Shown: positions 1-7,187 of the stretch, piece after piece | How the letters are laid out: every line of letters begins with the position of its first letter | How positions within the stretch are numbered: position 1 is the first letter of the stretch | Source: UBA7672 sp034439955 | GTDB lineage: Bacteria > Pseudomonadota > Alphaproteobacteria > Caulobacterales > Hyphomonadaceae | Direction: 5' to 3' | DNA length: 14,679 bases | Assembly: GCA_034439955.1 (NCBI GenBank) | Contig: JAWXBJ010000203.1 | Span: 1 to 14,679 of the forward strand | Translations under genes and position numbers: made by a program | Notes under the pieces: generated by a model | Databases searched by the model: none | What the model was told of the DNA's origin: nothing | What the model saw: the letters and a program-made list of their open reading frames with translations, nothing else

Positions 1-1037
1 CACTCGGAACCATCAGGGCGAAGCGCCCCAAACTGGCGATCGCGATCTACCACGAGATCGAGCATTTCTGGGACTATCCCGCCTACCTCCTCGATCATCT
101 CGAAGGCTATCGGTATTATGTCCGGCAATATGGCTACAGCCGGTTCGAAACGCTCCTATACGCCATTCCCGACGAGGATGACGCCAGCCGGTCGGGTGGG
201 GAGCGGCTCGCGAGACCTGCAGCCGGCGCCCGGCGCCCTTCGCGCATCGGAGATGCGTCTTTTGTTTTCTATTTTCGTGACCGGGCAGACACTCCGCGCG
301 TGATGTACAATGGCACAAGGCGAATCCTAGCGAGGTTTGCCGGCATGGATTGGTCGACTGCGGACTTCAGACCGGCGCCCGAGATCGATGCTGGATCGAC
401 GGTCGTCGGAGTCGTCGAGCGCGACAGTGGTCTCACCGTCTTCGCCACGCACACCTACGCTGACTCTGCGGTCCAGCTTATCGCGGGCGCAAGCGCCGAC
501 GGCGTGGATATCGACTGGCGCGCCTCGACCGGTGTATCGGAAGCGGCTCGCTGCCATCTGGTTCGGACTCATGACGGCGAGCCCCGCGTCCTGATACACG
601 AAGCGGAGATGCGGGCCGCGCGCCTGTGCCGGTTCGACGGCTCGCAATTCGTTACGGAGTTCGACCTGCAGCTTGCTGAAACACCGGTGGACTGCAGGTT
701 CGACGCCGATGGCGTGCTTACCGTGCAGGCGCTTACGGCGGAACGCACCATCGTCGCCTTGCGTATTGGATCGGCCGGGCGTCTGGAAGAAGGCGAGCCT
801 CTGGCGTTGCCGGAAGGCAGGGTCGCGGGGCCGGTCGTCATAAGGCGGCGGACTGCGGCGGGCGTCGAGCGGGTGCAGGGCATTGCGATCGAGCGCAAAG
901 CCAACGGCGATGTGCTTGTCATCGAGGTGACGCCGCAGGGCGTCGCGATGGTGGATTCGATCGAGCTGGATCGGCGTTTCGAAATTGTGCCCCTTGTCGG
1001 TGATTTTCTGGTCGGGAACGACAAGCCGGGCCCATGA
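1..1037 (+). CDS. FkbM-family methyltransferase fusion, 3' part only (cut by left edge)
   Basis: The reading frame is open from base 3 to the TGA at 1035-1037 and gives 344 residues; the start lies left of the window. The GTG/ATG codons near 300 are internal, so a gene starting there would be an artefact. Residues 1-60 match the end of the FkbM domain of the gene at 3919-6039: RPKLAIAIYHE, then HFWDYP, then RQYGYSRFETLLYA. After a basic, variable linker (about 60-92) comes a domain of about 250 residues that also aligns with that gene, starting at RRILARFAGMDW (RILTRMFGVDW in the paralog). I do not recognise this domain; it is rich in alternating hydrophobic and charged residues, as in a beta-rich fold. 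FkbM enzymes are SAM-dependent O-methyltransferases, often acting on sugars; the SAM-binding half is outside the window. Only 13 bases separate its stop from the stop of the facing Nudix gene. Confidence is high for the family and low for the substrate. Confidence 0.88.
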   Translation, partial: LGTIRAKRPKLAIAIYHEIEHFWDYPAYLLDHLEGYRYYVRQYGYSRFETLLYAIPDEDDASRSGGERLARPAAGARRPSRIGDASFVFYFRDRADTPRVMYNGTRRILARFAGMDWSTADFRPAPEIDAGSTVVGVVERDSGLTVFATHTYADSAVQLIAGASADGVDIDWRASTGVSEAARCHLVRTHDGEPRVLIHEAEMRAARLCRFDGSQFVTEFDLQLAETPVDCRFDADGVLTVQALTAERTIVALRIGSAGRLEEGEPLALPEGRVAGPVVIRRRTAAGVERVQGIAIERKANGDVLVIEVTPQGVAMVDSIELDRRFEIVPLVGDFLVGNDKPGP

Positions 1038-1050
1038 ATCGATCCGCACG

Positions 1051-1752
1051 TCAGATCAATCGGCGCAATCGGGCGTGGAGCAGAGCGCCTAGCGTGAAGC
1101 TGTCAGTGATGTCTCCACGGAGGACCATGCCGTCAACGTCCTCAAGTGAAAAGCGATCGACCCTGGATATGCCCTCGCCAATGGCCGGGGCGCCTACTGC
1201 CGACAGGCGCGCGACGTAAAGGCGAACGCCGAGGCCCATGAATCCGCTGGCGCCATACATCAGGCCAAGTTCAGTGACGCCAATGGCCACGCCCCCGATC
1301 TCTTCCTGAAGTTCAGCGCGGACGGTTTCTTCGAGGCTCGCGCCGCGCTCGACGCCCCCGCGCGGAATTTCCCAGGAACTGATCCGCGTGGGATGGCGAT
1401 AGTGCCGTACCAGCACGATCCGATCCTCCATCAGGGGCAGGACCGCAACGCCTGACGGTTCGCCTTCGAGGCGCATCGTGCGATGGTGAATGCCTTCTGA
1501 CCCGTCAGGAAAGACGACGGCGTCGCGCAGCACAATGAGATAGGGATCCTGGTATTGAACTCCGACCTCCGCCCATTCGGAGGGTTGCCCCCGCGCGACG
1601 TAATGATTCCCGGTCTCGGCCTCTATCGCTCGAATATGGTCCGGATCCAGAACGATTCTGAAACCCTCGGCCGGAACACGGAACCAGTGCGGGTGCGAGG
1701 CGGCGATGGCGAAATAGGCGGCTAGTCGATCAGCCCTCCCGGCGCGGCTCAT
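1051..1752 (-). CDS. Nudix hydrolase with a degenerate Nudix box
   Basis: The 233-residue product has a Nudix core at about 100-200. The box spans residues 128-154: EIPRGGVERGAS, then LEETVRAELQEEIGG. The metal-binding glutamates of the AELQEE segment are present. Two consensus positions are changed: the Glu after 'ERG' is Ala, and the Arg of 'RELxEE' is Ala, with an Arg one place earlier. The 'EIPRGG' lead-in is typical of Nudix enzymes that cleave nucleoside diphosphate sugars or ADP-ribose. About 95 residues precede the core and match nothing I know. The start ATG (1752-1750) overlaps the stop of the upstream gene as ATGA, so the two are very probably translationally coupled. This suggests the Nudix enzyme serves the same pathway, perhaps hydrolysing a sugar nucleotide; that link is inference. 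Substrate is unknown. Confidence 0.85.
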   Translation of the reverse strand: MSRAGRADRLAAYFAIAASHPHWFRVPAEGFRIVLDPDHIRAIEAETGNHYVARGQPSEWAEVGVQYQDPYLIVLRDAVVFPDGSEGIHHRTMRLEGEPSGVAVLPLMEDRIVLVRHYRHPTRISSWEIPRGGVERGASLEETVRAELQEEIGGVAIGVTELGLMYGASGFMGLGVRLYVARLSAVGAPAIGEGISRVDRFSLEDVDGMVLRGDITDSFTLGALLHARLRRLI

Positions 1753-3752
1753 GTCGGCCGCGAACGCCTGTCGCGCGGGGCGTTGGCTCCGGCGAGGCGC
1801 GCGGGCGGGGCCGGTTGCGGCAGTTTATGCAGCGCCGCAGACAAGCCGGAAGCCGGCTTGCGGAACGTGCCTGAGAGGATCGTGATGAGGCTCCGCCCCG
1901 ATGGTCTCGATGATGCCTGCTTCGTGGCGAAAGCTGCGGCGACGCCGATGAGGCGGGGAAAAGCGCCAAGACCGGGTCGGGGCGCGCCAGGATCGGCGAG
2001 GTAAGGGAGCGCCTTGAAGAATGCAGCCGCGTAACGCCGCTCTCCCAGCGTGGCTTCGTGACGGGTCACCTCCGCATCGCTGATCTGTCCGAGGACGGAC
2101 AAAGATGCCTTCAGCTGCTCGTCCATCCAGGCCGGCCGTCCCTTGAAGCTCGCATCGTGAAGGACGATCCTCACGCTTGCGCCATCGGCCAGCGCACCGG
2201 ACACGCGATGCAGAATCCCCGCAACGTCAAGGCTTTGCGGAGGCCGGATATAGATCAGAACCGCTTGTGCATGAGGCGGTCCCGACAGCGGCCAGAAGCT
2301 GGCCGGCGTCAGCTCGAAGGGATGAACGCGAGGATCATCGAGGGGGAAAGCCTGGGCGACCCAGCCGCCGATTTCGGCAACCGTCAGCAGCCGCCCTTCA
2401 GTGCCGGTATCGGCCCAGACGTTCTTGGCGATTGCGTCAAGTATGGCCGCGGCCGGCGCATCCGGATGCAGTCGGCTCGGAGCATAGGGTTTGCCAAACA
2501 ATTCGGTCCGAAGCCGGCCTCGCGCCAGCGCCTGACCGTCGGTCGAGGCGGCGCGGGCGCGGTGACGCTCGTTGGTGGGATGCCTGAGATCGTCAAGAGA
2601 CAAGTTGAGGTCGAGTTCAGGCGGCAGGCGCTGCCCCGGACGCCAGTTTTCACGGTTGATGTTCCAGGCGGAGACGCCGAACAGCCAGTAATACTGCCCG
2701 CGATGCGAACGCGGCGGTGGGACGTCCGCCATGAACCCGTCGAAATAGCTCTTGAAATCCTTCTGTGCCTGCGCGAGGGCGGCGTCTGTCGCGCCTGCTC
2801 CGGATCGAAAGACGACTGTCCGTCGCGCCGTGTCGAGATGCTCGGCCGTGAGCCATTCGCCCATGCAGGAGCGGCGCTCGCCCTCGTCAACCGGAGCAAG
2901 GGAGATAAACTCGTTCTCGCTGTCGCGGGGCTGCAGTTCCAGGATGAACGCCTTGTCGCTATCCTGGATCATGTGCTGCGGCTCGCCCGGACAGAGTTCC
3001 GGCACGAAGGCGTAGTCGCAGGGTCCGTTGATCGAGGAAATGGTCCGGGTCGGCTTCAGGCAGAACATGAAGGCCTTGAAGAATCTGCCGAGCTGCGTTT
3101 CATGATCGACGCGCCAGAGCATCTGGCTCGGCATTGAGGTCCAGCACACAGGCTGGTTGGCGGTTTTCGCGACATGATGCGCGTGCATGTGTCGAAAGGC
3201 GATGTCGAGCAGCCCGCGTGACGTAACGGAGAGCGCGTGCGAAACTGGGTGCCGCCGGGACCGCAGAGCCATTTCGCTCAGTTCCGCGACCGAACGCAGC
3301 GTGCCTGTGATGATCGCCTTGTGGCCTTCGGCCATCAGCTCACCGAGGTGGCGGAAAGCGCCGTCGGACAAAACGAAATCGGCGTTCCAGAACACGAAAT
3401 GCATGTTCAGCATCTCGTCCCCGAACAACGCAAGCCCCCGCGTGAAGGCGAGGTGGAGCGTCGTCGAATACTGGCCTGGAGCGATCAGATCATCGATCGG
3501 CACGTAGCGGATGGCGGCGTGCGAACGAACTTTTTCAATGGAGGGGAGGCCCTCGAACACTGCCTCGTCCTCGGCGCGGGTGAGGATGACGATTTCCACA
3601 TCGTGCTTGCGCGCCAGATCAGGCAGGTTCCCGGGAGCCAGGAACGAACCAAACCCGAATGTGTCGAGACGGGCGATGAAGGCGTCGCCCCAAACCACTG
3701 TCAGTATCTTGACGCGAGGGCGGACCGGGGCGACAGCCATTGCGGGTTTCAC
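1749..3752 (-). CDS. Large glycosyltransferase-like protein of an unnamed family (VWG/NxDF), paralog 1
   Basis: The 667-residue protein has no signal peptide or clear membrane segment. Its first 300 or so residues align, with conserved spacing, to the protein at 10786-12648. Shared positions are VVWGD (19-23), APGN (39-42), ILTRA (56-60), IDDLIAP (86-92), a TLHLAFTRG-type segment near 98-106, FWNADFVLSDG (121-131), CDYAFVP (245-251) and DSDKAFILELQPRD (264-277). The N-terminal alpha/beta pattern and the N-x-D acidic motif resemble a GT-A glycosyltransferase, but I cannot assign a known family. The C-terminal third contains a segment near 510-550 that looks like the end of a Rossmann fold, followed by a basic Pro/Ala-rich tail. 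The start is GTG at 3752; ATG at 3740 (Met5) is an alternative, and neither has a strong Shine-Dalgarno. It is the first gene of an operon with the Nudix gene and diverges from the FkbM gene at 3919. A sugar-transfer role is inferred from motifs and context. Confidence 0.75.
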   Translation of the reverse strand: MKPAMAVAPVRPRVKILTVVWGDAFIARLDTFGFGSFLAPGNLPDLARKHDVEIVILTRAEDEAVFEGLPSIEKVRSHAAIRYVPIDDLIAPGQYSTTLHLAFTRGLALFGDEMLNMHFVFWNADFVLSDGAFRHLGELMAEGHKAIITGTLRSVAELSEMALRSRRHPVSHALSVTSRGLLDIAFRHMHAHHVAKTANQPVCWTSMPSQMLWRVDHETQLGRFFKAFMFCLKPTRTISSINGPCDYAFVPELCPGEPQHMIQDSDKAFILELQPRDSENEFISLAPVDEGERRSCMGEWLTAEHLDTARRTVVFRSGAGATDAALAQAQKDFKSYFDGFMADVPPPRSHRGQYYWLFGVSAWNINRENWRPGQRLPPELDLNLSLDDLRHPTNERHRARAASTDGQALARGRLRTELFGKPYAPSRLHPDAPAAAILDAIAKNVWADTGTEGRLLTVAEIGGWVAQAFPLDDPRVHPFELTPASFWPLSGPPHAQAVLIYIRPPQSLDVAGILHRVSGALADGASVRIVLHDASFKGRPAWMDEQLKASLSVLGQISDAEVTRHEATLGERRYAAAFFKALPYLADPGAPRPGLGAFPRLIGVAAAFATKQASSRPSGRSLITILSGTFRKPASGLSAALHKLPQPAPPARLAGANAPRDRRSRPT

Positions 3753-3801
3753 TGCTCTACACGTTACTTATTGCAGGCGCCGCAGCGCACGAACGCCGTA
3801 G

Positions 3802-3829
3802 GCCCTAGCAGAAAGCGGTTTCCGGTCAA
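3802..3829 (-). promoter_or_regulatory. Possible promoter for the leftward glycosyltransferase-like/Nudix operon
   Basis: On the minus strand TTGACC (3829-3824) is followed after 16 bases by TAGGGC (3807-3802). The -35 matches the sigma-70 consensus well, the -10 poorly. It lies 50 bases upstream of the GTG start at 3752, in the 166-base gap between two divergent genes, where a promoter is expected. I see no equally clear site for the rightward gene. Confidence 0.25.
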
Positions 3830-3918
3830 TTGCTGCATCGGCCAAGCGTGGAAGTCGCGGTTGTTCTTTTCGCAATGTTGTCTAGACGGGTGGAAGTGGG
3901 GCGGAACGTGATGATTGC

Positions 3919-6039
3919 GTGACGACGTGTACAGAGCTGTTGCCCCAGGGGATTCGTACCTTGTCTGATTTGGCGTTTTTCGACTGTGTTTTTGTCGGTT
4001 ATCCCAACGAACTCCCCGGCCCGGAGCCTTACGTTATCTTTGTCGATGGACAGGCGCAGCCCTTCGCCCAGCGCCTGATCACGGCTTGCCGGGGTGAGGC
4101 AGGCTTTCTAGGCGTCGTGCGGGACGTGACCGACATTCCCGCCGACGCTGTCGTCTTCTGCGAAGGACCCGTCTGGGATCGTTGTGTTGAGATCCTGACC
4201 CAGGCCGGCGTGCGCGGCGATCGCGCCCGCGTGCTGTTGTACTTCGATCAGGACGCGTCGGGCTTCTGGGACTTCGCCATGGCCTGCGGCGAGAAGCTGC
4301 CGGACGTTTTTGTGAACGGGGTCACTGCGGACAACGTCGACGCGCTGGCCGCATTTCTGGAATTCTGGTCGGGGACGCGGTTGGCGGAAGGTAGGTTGCT
4401 GCCCTCTGGCCGGTTCTACACGCGCGATTTCATGCCGCTCCAGGTGGAAAAGGGCGCAGCCATCACCCGCGTCATGGCCGCAATGGCTGATGATCAAAGT
4501 CGCGCCGAATATGCCCGCATTCTTTTTGGATCGGTGGAGCAGGTTTTTACAAAGTTTTCGAAAATCGTGTTCGGACCCCAGCAATACATGGACATCGTCA
4601 GGATCGAGCCCGGCGACGTCGTCGTGAACATCGGCGTAAGCCGCGGCTGGGAAGTGCCCTATTTCCTGACACGCCTGAAGGGTGCGGGGGCGCTCCATAA
4701 CATGGATCCGAACATTGCTTTTGATTCCAATCCGTTTGCTGGGTTCTTCGAGCGCTTCAAGTCGATGATGACCTGTCACCGCATCATTGTCGGCGACACC
4801 AATGGAAAGGTGACCTTTGGCGTCAAGGACGCCAACATGATCATGTCCGACATGAGCGTCGCGAGCCAGCATTACGATGGCGAGATGATTGAGTTCGACA
4901 GCCGTTCGATCGACTCACTGATGAATGACGGTCTCGCCGATCGTCTCGACTATCTGAAAATGGACGTCGAGGGCGGGGAGCTGAATATCCTGAAAGGCGC
5001 CGTCGAGACCATTCGCAGGCATCGGCCGAAACTGGCCGTGGCGATCTATCACGAACCTCATCATTTCTGGGATTATCCCTCTTTCATTCTTGATACGTTC
5101 GAAGACTACCGTTTCTACCTGAGGCAGTACGGTTACAGCCGCTTTGAAACATTGCTCTACGCCGTTCCAGCCGAAGCGGTCGCGTCTTCCTCCGGACAGG
5201 AGCGTCTTCTCGGCGGCGGCATCCAGCCGCCAAAATCGAGTGTCGGCCGAAGACCGCTGGTTCTGGCGCATCTGCGTGATGCGCGAGGCGCTGAACGCGA
5301 CATCTATGACGGCAAGAAACGCATATTGACCCGCATGTTTGGCGTCGACTGGGCGACCGCAGAACTTTCCCCTGGTCCTCGGGTCGAAGCCGACGACGTG
5401 TTCGGAGTGGTGGAGCTTGCCCACTCCACTCTTGTCTTCACACGCCACGACTATGGCGATGGCAGGCATGCCGTCACTGTGGGATCGAGTATATCCACGA
5501 TCGACATCAACTGGGTGATCTCCCAGAACCTGCCGGGCTATGTTAAATGCATTCTCGTGAGGCCGGAGAGTTTCGACGCAGTCTATTTTCTCGTTCACCA
5601 CCCCGGGGAAAAGTTCTGCGATCTTTATCTGTTCAAGGCCGGCGCCATATCCGGAGAGTGGAGTTTCGGACTCGATCTTGATCCCGTGTCCGCGCGCTGG
5701 GAGAATGGCCGGATCCTGATCGTTTGCGCAGGCTCGCGGCCGGGCGAATGGTTCGAGGTATTTGCAACAAATGACCGCCATTCAACGGGCGAGAAACGGA
5801 TACTGCCCTTCAATGCAGAAAAGATTGAAGGCGTTCTGACGCTCAAGTCCTTTGTCAACGGTGAGACGATCTATGAGGATGCTCTTGGCGCGCGATCGGG
5901 GCAGGGGCCCCTCGAGATCTACAGACGATCGGGCCAGGAATATGCCAGGGTTCTGGAAATGAAGTGGGATGCGCGGTTCGTTCTTGGGACCACTTACTGC
6001 CTGAAAGGAGATCGAGACCGCGCGCTCTCTCCGGATTAG
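3919..6039 (+). CDS. FkbM-family SAM-dependent methyltransferase with N- and C-terminal extensions
   Basis: The 706-residue protein has three parts. Residues 1 to about 215 form an alpha/beta region (FDCVFVGYPNE, YVIFVDG, ARVLLYFDQD) that I cannot name. Residues about 215-415 are the FkbM methyltransferase domain: SAM-binding loop VVNIGVSRGWE (235-245), LDYLKMDVEGGELNILKGA (343-361, the FkbM hallmark) and the terminal FWDYP...YGYSRFETLLYA block. The usual acidic residue before the glycine loop is Asn here, which is unusual. Residues about 455-706 are the unnamed C-terminal domain shared with the gene at 1-1037. FkbM enzymes typically O-methylate sugars or polyketides; the glycan context favours sugar. 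The start is GTG at 3919, which overlaps the TGA of a three-codon ORF as GTGA; the purine-rich GGGGCGGAA (3899-3906) is somewhat far for it. A later TTG (3961 or 3970) is possible. Confidence is high for the family, low for the substrate. Confidence 0.9.
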   Translation: MTTCTELLPQGIRTLSDLAFFDCVFVGYPNELPGPEPYVIFVDGQAQPFAQRLITACRGEAGFLGVVRDVTDIPADAVVFCEGPVWDRCVEILTQAGVRGDRARVLLYFDQDASGFWDFAMACGEKLPDVFVNGVTADNVDALAAFLEFWSGTRLAEGRLLPSGRFYTRDFMPLQVEKGAAITRVMAAMADDQSRAEYARILFGSVEQVFTKFSKIVFGPQQYMDIVRIEPGDVVVNIGVSRGWEVPYFLTRLKGAGALHNMDPNIAFDSNPFAGFFERFKSMMTCHRIIVGDTNGKVTFGVKDANMIMSDMSVASQHYDGEMIEFDSRSIDSLMNDGLADRLDYLKMDVEGGELNILKGAVETIRRHRPKLAVAIYHEPHHFWDYPSFILDTFEDYRFYLRQYGYSRFETLLYAVPAEAVASSSGQERLLGGGIQPPKSSVGRRPLVLAHLRDARGAERDIYDGKKRILTRMFGVDWATAELSPGPRVEADDVFGVVELAHSTLVFTRHDYGDGRHAVTVGSSISTIDINWVISQNLPGYVKCILVRPESFDAVYFLVHHPGEKFCDLYLFKAGAISGEWSFGLDLDPVSARWENGRILIVCAGSRPGEWFEVFATNDRHSTGEKRILPFNAEKIEGVLTLKSFVNGETIYEDALGARSGQGPLEIYRRSGQEYARVLEMKWDARFVLGTTYCLKGDRDRALSPD

Positions 6040-6040
6040 C

Positions 6041-6058
6041 AGACGGCAATGCCGGTCT
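6041..6058 (+). terminator. Weak hairpin just after the FkbM stop codon
   Basis: AGA-CGGC, loop AAT, GCCG, a bulged G, then TCT form a 7-bp stem starting one base after the TAG at 6037-6039. The tail is TC-rich rather than a U-tract. It could slow or end transcription, but it is not a canonical intrinsic terminator. Confidence 0.22.
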
Positions 6059-6089
6059 TCCATAACGGGTTCGGCGCCCCTTGATGCGG

Positions 6090-6118
6090 TTGCGACGGCG
6101 CGAAGCTTGGCTTATAGG
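6090..6118 (+). promoter_or_regulatory. Possible sigma-70-type promoter for the PhyH gene
   Basis: TTGCGA (6090-6095), a 17-base spacer and TATAGG (6113-6118) each match 4 of 6 consensus bases with ideal spacing, in the 233-base gap before the dioxygenase gene. A start near 6125 would leave a leader of about 148 bases. The rest of the gap holds no ORF with a convincing ribosome binding site. Confidence 0.32.
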
Positions 6119-6272
6119 CGTGACGTTGTACGCGGCGCGGCCGAACCGGGATGTCGCGCGCGAAAGCTTCAGTCGAAGGCGAGTCCGCTTTCCGTCCGCA
6201 AGCCGATGCAGACAGTCGGAGAGTCCGGTCGGGCCAGGCAATGGTGCAGCACCTGAGGGTGGGGTTTGAGCC

Positions 6273-7124
6273 ATGAGAATGCCAACGATGGACGACGTCG
6301 TGACGCTCGATGTCCCGGCGCTGGAGGGGATCGAGGCGCTTGCGCCAGACCAGCTGTTCGAGGGCGGACTACGTCATGAGGAGGCCTTTGGCGGCGCTGC
6401 GGGATTGCGCGCCGGACCAGCCATTACCGAATCCGAGCGTCGCCGGATCCAGGATTTGATCCAGGCCCATCTCGTCCACACGGCCAAGGCTTTCTCGGCT
6501 TCCGCCGCCACAGAAGTGCGCGCCGTGGACCTTGAGAATTATCACGAAATTTCAGACAGGCTTGACCATCGTCAGCTGCTGTCGAAGGCCGGCCGCATCA
6601 TGAATGACGAAGCCGTCCAGGAAATGAAGCGGATGTCGTTTTTCGACTATGCGCGCGAGGCGTTCGGCCCGGAGACGTATCTGTCGGACGAGGAAGGCAT
6701 TGGTCACGAACAGGTGGCGATGCGCATGGTGCGCCCACAGCGGCGCGAGGACGTCGGCTCCCTCCATGCCGATGCATGGTTCTGGGAGCATTATGCCTGG
6801 GCGCCGCCTGCCGGCGAGCATCGCACCAAGATGTGGATGGGCGTCTGCGTCGATGCGGCCCGCAACGGGCTTCGCCTGGCGCCCGGCTCCCACCGGCGGC
6901 CGTCGCCATACAGGGTGGTCATTGAGAATGGCAAACTCGGTTTTGCCCCTGATTTCGACATGGGCGAAATCGGCCTGGGAAAATTCCTGGGCAAGCCGGG
7001 CGAGCCTGTTCTTTTCAACTATCGCACCCTGCACGTCGGCTCGCTGAATACGGCCAGAACCACGCGCGTCAGCATCGAGATAACGCTGATGTATCGCGGC
7101 TCGGAGGCGCGCACCGCCGCTTGA
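6273..7124 (+). CDS. Phytanoyl-CoA dioxygenase (PhyH) family Fe(II)/2-oxoglutarate oxygenase
   Basis: The 283-residue protein has the complete facial triad of this superfamily: SLHADAWFW with His165-x-Asp167, and distal His254 in RTLHVGS. Arg265 lies 11 residues after the distal His and is the expected 2-oxoglutarate ligand. NGLRLAPGSHRR (about 198-209) and KPGEPVLFN (241-249) are typical PhyH core segments. Enzymes of this family hydroxylate or otherwise oxidise lipids, sugars or secondary metabolites using O2, releasing succinate and CO2. A purine-rich GAGGGTGGGG (6255-6264) precedes the ATG at 6273. Its neighbours suggest a sugar or lipid part of a glycan as substrate, which is inference. 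It faces the reductase gene at 7188-8099, with 63 bases between the two stops. Confidence 0.88.
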   Translation: MRMPTMDDVVTLDVPALEGIEALAPDQLFEGGLRHEEAFGGAAGLRAGPAITESERRRIQDLIQAHLVHTAKAFSASAATEVRAVDLENYHEISDRLDHRQLLSKAGRIMNDEAVQEMKRMSFFDYAREAFGPETYLSDEEGIGHEQVAMRMVRPQRREDVGSLHADAWFWEHYAWAPPAGEHRTKMWMGVCVDAARNGLRLAPGSHRRPSPYRVVIENGKLGFAPDFDMGEIGLGKFLGKPGEPVLFNYRTLHVGSLNTARTTRVSIEITLMYRGSEARTAA

Positions 7125-7187
7125 TTCCACCTTCGTGTGGACGCGCAGGCAAGCGGAAAAAGGCGGTTCGGGCGCTTTGAATACTGG

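Noticed and set aside
300..1037. Separate 245-residue gene starting at GTG/ATG near 300
   Set aside because: The frame is open without a stop back to base 3, and the upstream residues match the FkbM domain of the paralog at 3919-6039. It is the tail of a longer gene.
327..1049. 240-residue open frame on the minus strand opposite the first gene
   Set aside because: It is antisense to a frame with clear homology to the second FkbM fusion, and its translation is rich in Arg, His and Asp with no recognisable motif.
2058..3137. 359-residue open frame on the plus strand inside the leftward 667-residue gene
   Set aside because: The leftward frame has a paralog with matching motifs and couples to the Nudix gene; the plus frame is a GC-rich shadow with no domain signal.
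6081..6269. 62-residue open frame between the FkbM and PhyH genes
   Set aside because: It has no ribosome binding site, an Arg-rich low-information composition, and lies where a promoter and leader are expected.
7126..7141. TCCAC / GTGGA hairpin (loop CTTCGT) between the PhyH and reductase stops
   Set aside because: It has only five base pairs and no U-tract on either strand, too weak to call a terminator.
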